Assembly (NCBI RefSeq): GCF_040958095.1
Contig: NC_091209.1
Span: 11,420,895-11,484,894, forward strand
Reading direction: 5' to 3'
DNA length: 64,000 bases
From: Procambarus clarkii
Taxonomy: Eukaryota; Arthropoda; Malacostraca; Decapoda; Cambaridae
Shown here piece after piece: positions 61,801-64,000 of this stretch. Position 1 is the stretch's first letter; each line of letters begins with the position of its first letter. Below the pieces are notes generated by a model. It did not search any database. It saw only the letters and a program-made list of their open reading frames with translations, and was not told the DNA's origin. Position numbers and translations under genes: made by a program.

Positions 61801-64000
61801 TCATCCCCTCTAGCCCTACTGCACTCACTTTGATCTTCTTAATTTTTTTCATTCTATAATTTGTATTATATACAAGTAAAATTCATCAAAACTTCTACTC
61901 TAGCACGTTAGCCCATCTCTCACTCTATCTTTAAATTCACTCAAAATCACTCATCGTTTCAAGAATTACCTACACAAAACATGTCCATCTTTCTTTATCT
62001 TGTTAGGTTTACCAAGGTAAACTTAAAACTGCAACCCTGCTTACATAGAGCAAACTATTTTCAGAGTTCAATAAGTTCTCAATGTCTTTTTCTACTTTCT
62101 CTAACAAAACAACCACAGTAATAACATCTACCACAAAGCCCTTAAAAAGCATCCAATTTCTACATACACACACACACACACACAAAAACTTTCACTCGCA
62201 CAGCTCTAGCTAGGAGAATATAAAAATCTGTAAAAGGTAGAGTCGAAGCTTATATAATAAACAAGAGGTAAACCTAGCCACTGATCAAGGTGTATAAGAA
62301 CCAATCTTAGGAAGTATTCTGGTAAGGACACGTGAGTACAGTACTTGGATGAAGCTCAAGAAAACTGATAAATATGTACTCTAGTTATGGGTCTCTTTCT
62401 AAATCACAAAATTAACTCAAAATTTTGCATGCATGCAAGCCACACTACAAATTTCAATTACTAGACAGTGGACAAGCTTAAATTTCAACATGCTGCCAGT
62501 CTCAGTATCATATTATACTTCCTTTCAGTAGATTTAATTAACAATCCAACATCAAACTTCCTAAATCAACCCCCCCACCCCATCCTAAAAATTGTTTACC
62601 AGATCTAATTTATAGTTTTTATTTTCAATTGTAATTTCTACACCATTATTTTATAATAAATAAACTTCCAAAACCACTACAGCTGATGCATATTAACAAT
62701 TAATTATTAATAAAAGAAAACTAGTTGTCTACCTTAATATTAAATTGTCAATATAGTACCAGAAGTTAAATAATTAGAAGGATAACTGGCCTTTATAATA
62801 TTATTACTATAAACAGCACTGTATGCCTTAATGTTAAATACAAACCATCTTCATCATCAGAAATGAATATAGCAACTCTCAGACGATAGAGTAATCAATA
62901 TACTGCATACAATATTCATACAGGTACAGTACTGATCTAACTTACCTGATTCTCTTTCTCAGCATCCCCATTATCCAGCTGCTTCCTCATGTTGTTCCCT
63001 GTGTAAGCCACACACTTCAGCTGCCACTCTCCAATGTCTTCATTCCAGTGAACATAACGCTCAATCATTTCCTGTGAAATTGTCCAAAAGACAAACATTA
63101 ACTAAACACCAAGCAATGATATGATCACAGTTAACATAATCTGCACTTATATTTATACGCACGCGTGTAATTTATAACTGTTGTACAGCAGTATTTAACA
63201 GTTACCTGAAGGCGAGGTATTCCACTCTGGCAAGTCTAGTTGGGTTGATGTCACAATCAATGCAACAGAACAAATGTATCAATGGTCATACAGTATATGT
63301 ACTGTATTATCCTTTCATGAACATTCCCTGCACCACTTTTTTTTGTAAATACATTTGAAATTTAAAAAAACTGATCACATAAATGACCTACTCAAGAAGA
63401 TAGGAGTTCACTTCACAGTCATTGTATATCCCCCAATTTCCACTCACTCTCTGACAAGGACAAACTATTATATAAGAGAAAATTAACTTTCTATTAAAAA
63501 TTTCTGTATCCCATCCTTGGCTTTTCCCATGTCCAGTGGTTGTAAGAAGAGATAGACTTACTGCTTTATATAAATGATAGTAGTAGTAGTAGTAATAGGT
63601 CCAAAGAAACATGGCAATTTTTTGCTGAATGGAGATGGGAATGTGCAAGAAGGAATGATAAAAATCTAGAAAAAGAAGCAATGGAATTATGATGGAAAAG
63701 AAAAATTAGAATGGGAAAATAATATGTATTTGAGTTGAAAGTAATTGCACAGGTGGAAGAAAATGTCAGATATAAATAAGTGTGGTTAGCCATTAACATA
63801 TATATATGGTACAGTACGTGGAAAATAAACCCCTACCTGATATTCAAGAGGAATAAATGAATCAATGATTAACTGGTGTAACTTGTGTTCACGTGACAGG
63901 TGTCGCACCGACTCGAGGAGTGACTCCATCTCTCTCTGATGTTCTGCTTGCATATCTCCCAACTCTGACTTGGCAGCCATCAGGAGAGTCCACACTTTCT
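43669..64000 (-). CDS. KIF3A: Kinesin-II motor subunit KIF3A (Drosophila Klp64D orthologue), C-terminal part
   Basis: KIF3A pairs with KIF3B and KAP3 as heterotrimeric kinesin-II, the anterograde motor of intraflagellar transport, also used in axonal transport. The model joins 64000-63837 (partial), 63071-62946 and 43809-43669 on the - strand. Seen directly: GT-AG borders, phase 0 at both junctions, a TAG stop at 43671-43669. The first exon gives [19 protein letters not shown] and [14 protein letters not shown]; the second [20 protein letters not shown] then NNMRKQ. These are the end of the stalk and the conserved KIF3A tail. The last exon is a short basic tail. Motor domain and most of the coiled coil lie right of the window. 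The intron between the last two exons is about 19 kb and filled with repeats. Confidence 0.93.
44130..46255 (-). mobile_element. DIRS-like element remnant, ORF1-like text and terminus
   Basis: Broken - strand frames read [53 protein letters not shown] and [21 protein letters not shown] infer an ORF1 (Gag-like) gene. The end at 46095-46250 (ggttctggctctggttcccg, cttcagggagcccca) matches the termini of the other DIRS-like copies, which fixes the orientation. Confidence 0.5.
46598..46936. mobile_element. Foldback MITE
   Basis: ctggatagtgttattttctg and attgtttatg on the left pair with aaaataacactatccataaac on the right; inner blocks caaattttgctttacccttt and aaggtgaaagcaaagtttga also pair. The 136-codon frame on the - strand across it is a by-product. 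Confidence 0.75.
46937..48516. other. KIF3A intron, no recognised feature
   Basis: AT-rich sequence. A short direct repeat cacaatgaaataag lies at 47457-47518. Nothing else seen. Confidence 0.4.
48521..48752. mobile_element. Small piggyBac-like MITE with TTAA target sites
   Basis: TTAA at 48517-48520 and 48753-48756 bracket 232 bases with ends ccactgaaataattgtgcc and, inverted, cccctgcactgtgcacc, similar to the two larger TTAA elements. Confidence 0.5.
48757..49885. other. KIF3A intron, no recognised feature
   Basis: AT-rich sequence with several gtacagta-type motifs that are common across the window. No credible frame. Confidence 0.4.
49890..50095 (-). mobile_element. LINE 3' tail joined to a SINE end
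   Basis: tttatttatttatatataca with tttcgggcaggtccttaatc is the inverted LINE tail (as at 15.1 kb). It is followed by aggaagtagcccatagcagc, ctaactaccaggtacctatt and gggtgaaagaaa of the inverted SINE. Confidence 0.7.
50096..52060 (-). mobile_element. DIRS-like element remnant, ORF1-like part and terminal repeat
   Basis: The terminus 51505-52060 matches 13205-13640 block by block (attgccgacgtgaggatctg / attgccggcgtgagggtctg; tttggggagttctgtccact). Below it, - strand frames read [33 protein letters not shown] and [20 protein letters not shown], which I infer to be ORF1. Cut at 50.09 kb by the SINE. Confidence 0.6.
51287..51325. repeat. Perfect 39-bp inverted repeat
   Basis: gaaggtggctccaagccct and its exact complement agggcttggagccaccttc are separated by a single A, within the DIRS-like ORF1 region. 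Confidence 0.95.
52608..52795 (+). repeat. Dispersed repeat ending in a CGCCCCTCGGGGC hairpin, copy 2
   Basis: Same order of blocks as 26.40-26.57 kb, including aagtgacaggatgaacaacc and actcgcccctcggggcaaaa, with a 20-base insertion (gttttcttattattgg). Confidence 0.7.
52800..55400. other. KIF3A intron, no recognised feature
   Basis: AT-rich sequence with a short ATT microsatellite at 54474-54487 and an A run at 54618-54629. No frame with credible splice sites noticed. Confidence 0.35.
55425..55745 (+). mobile_element. Decayed LINE, region after the reverse transcriptase
   Basis: The frame reads [20 protein letters not shown] then IWGSS, resembling the LLxxYKAFIRPCLEYCSHIW block of LINE ORF2 proteins. 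Confidence 0.5.
56462..56780 (-). mobile_element. LINE C-terminal zinc-finger region
   Basis: On the - strand a broken frame reads [20 protein letters not shown] then LDARVSCFP, the C-x-x-C...H...C pattern at the end of many arthropod LINEs. Relatives at 27.1 and 37.1 kb. Confidence 0.6.
56781..59035. other. KIF3A intron, no recognised feature
   Basis: AT-rich sequence; no credible frame, RNA gene or repeat family seen. Confidence 0.35.
59040..59480 (-). mobile_element. LINE 3' tail and two SINE pieces
   Basis: 59040-59120 is the inverted LINE tail (tatatatacaagagttctta). 59150-59305 is an inverted tRNA-derived SINE with B-box ggttcgtatcc and a tRNA-like head. 59395-59475 is the inverted 3' end of the main SINE family (ggcccagtcctcgaccaggc). 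Confidence 0.65.
60570..60765 (-). mobile_element. Degraded tRNA-derived SINE
   Basis: Inverted body text ccatacctatttactgcaag, gtgaacagaggcatcaggtg and a B-box-like remnant gatttgattcc follow the family layout seen at 29.0 kb. Confidence 0.65.
60766..62945. other. KIF3A intron, no recognised feature
   Basis: AT-rich sequence with a (CA)n patch at 62165-62184. Nothing else seen. Confidence 0.4.
62946..63071 (-). CDS. KIF3A: KIF3A exon, conserved tail ([20 protein letters not shown])
   Basis: The exon is 126 bases (42 codons, phase 0 both ends), acceptor aatttcacag and donor gtaag. It starts [16 protein letters not shown] and continues [15 protein letters not shown], then an acidic end NGDAEKENQ. 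The central block is nearly invariant in KIF3A proteins, which separates it from KIF3B. Confidence 0.95.
63837..64000 (-). CDS. KIF3A: KIF3A exon, end of stalk (partial at window edge)
   Basis: The frame is open from the window edge to the donor gtaggg (+ strand 63836-63835). The peptide starts [20 protein letters not shown] and ends [12 protein letters not shown]. The charged heptad-like run followed by the LIIDxFIPxxYQ motif marks the end of the kinesin-II coiled coil. Ends in phase 0. Confidence 0.92.

Overview
The window looks like nuclear DNA of a decapod crustacean, probably an astacidean (crayfish or lobster), seen as introns and intergenic DNA full of transposable elements. The basis is eukaryotic split genes with GT-AG introns, tRNA-derived SINEs of a type I associate with decapods, and CR1-like LINE, DIRS-like, piggyBac-like and foldback debris; the clade is inference. 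A 500-base run of N (23590-24089) is a scaffold gap of arbitrary length. Almost all open frames in the window are chance frames in repeats.

Two host genes are supported. (1) On the + strand, 0.37-23.3 kb, ten exons with canonical splice sites and matching phases (except at the last) encode most of an SLC7 cationic amino acid transporter (CAT). The N-terminal exons lie left of the window, and the C-terminal exons are in the gap or missing. The last visible exon has two one-base deficits close to the gap. (2) On the - strand, 64.0-43.7 kb, three exons encode the C-terminus of the kinesin-II motor subunit KIF3A, with a roughly 19 kb intron before the last coding exon. The two genes are convergent, with about 20 kb of repeats between their 3' ends. 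Nothing suggests they act together.

CAT introns hold a 60-bp minisatellite (1.03-1.74 kb), SINEs, CR1-like LINE pieces (5.6-7.1, 13.98-14.3, 15.9-16.9, 22.9 kb), foldback elements (8.0 and 17.7 kb), a TTAA-flanked piggyBac-like element (8.6-10.1 kb) and two DIRS-like tyrosine-recombinase retrotransposon copies (11.9-13.65 and 18.4-20.45 kb). The second DIRS copy keeps inverted repeats on both sides of a recombinase domain that has lost catalytic residues.

The block between the genes (24.1-43.6 kb) holds several satellite arrays: a GC-rich self-complementary array (27.6-28.4 kb), a 49-bp array (29.3-29.66 kb) and a 30-bp array that reverses direction midway (33.65-34.25 kb). It also has a foldback element whose ends resemble the 30-bp unit, two inverted copies of a 0.5 kb dispersed element 10 kb apart, and LINE ends. 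At 32.6 kb on the - strand there is a well-formed core promoter (two CCAAT boxes, TATA box and TCAGT initiator at standard spacing), followed by three exon-like segments with good splice sites. This possible unknown gene is the most interesting unexplained signal.

The KIF3A intron and 3' flank (39-63 kb) hold two more piggyBac-like elements, - strand DIRS ORF1-like remnants with an end repeat (44.1-46.25 and 50.1-52.06 kb), a foldback at 46.6 kb, SINEs and LINE tails, and long AT-rich stretches in which I see nothing specific.
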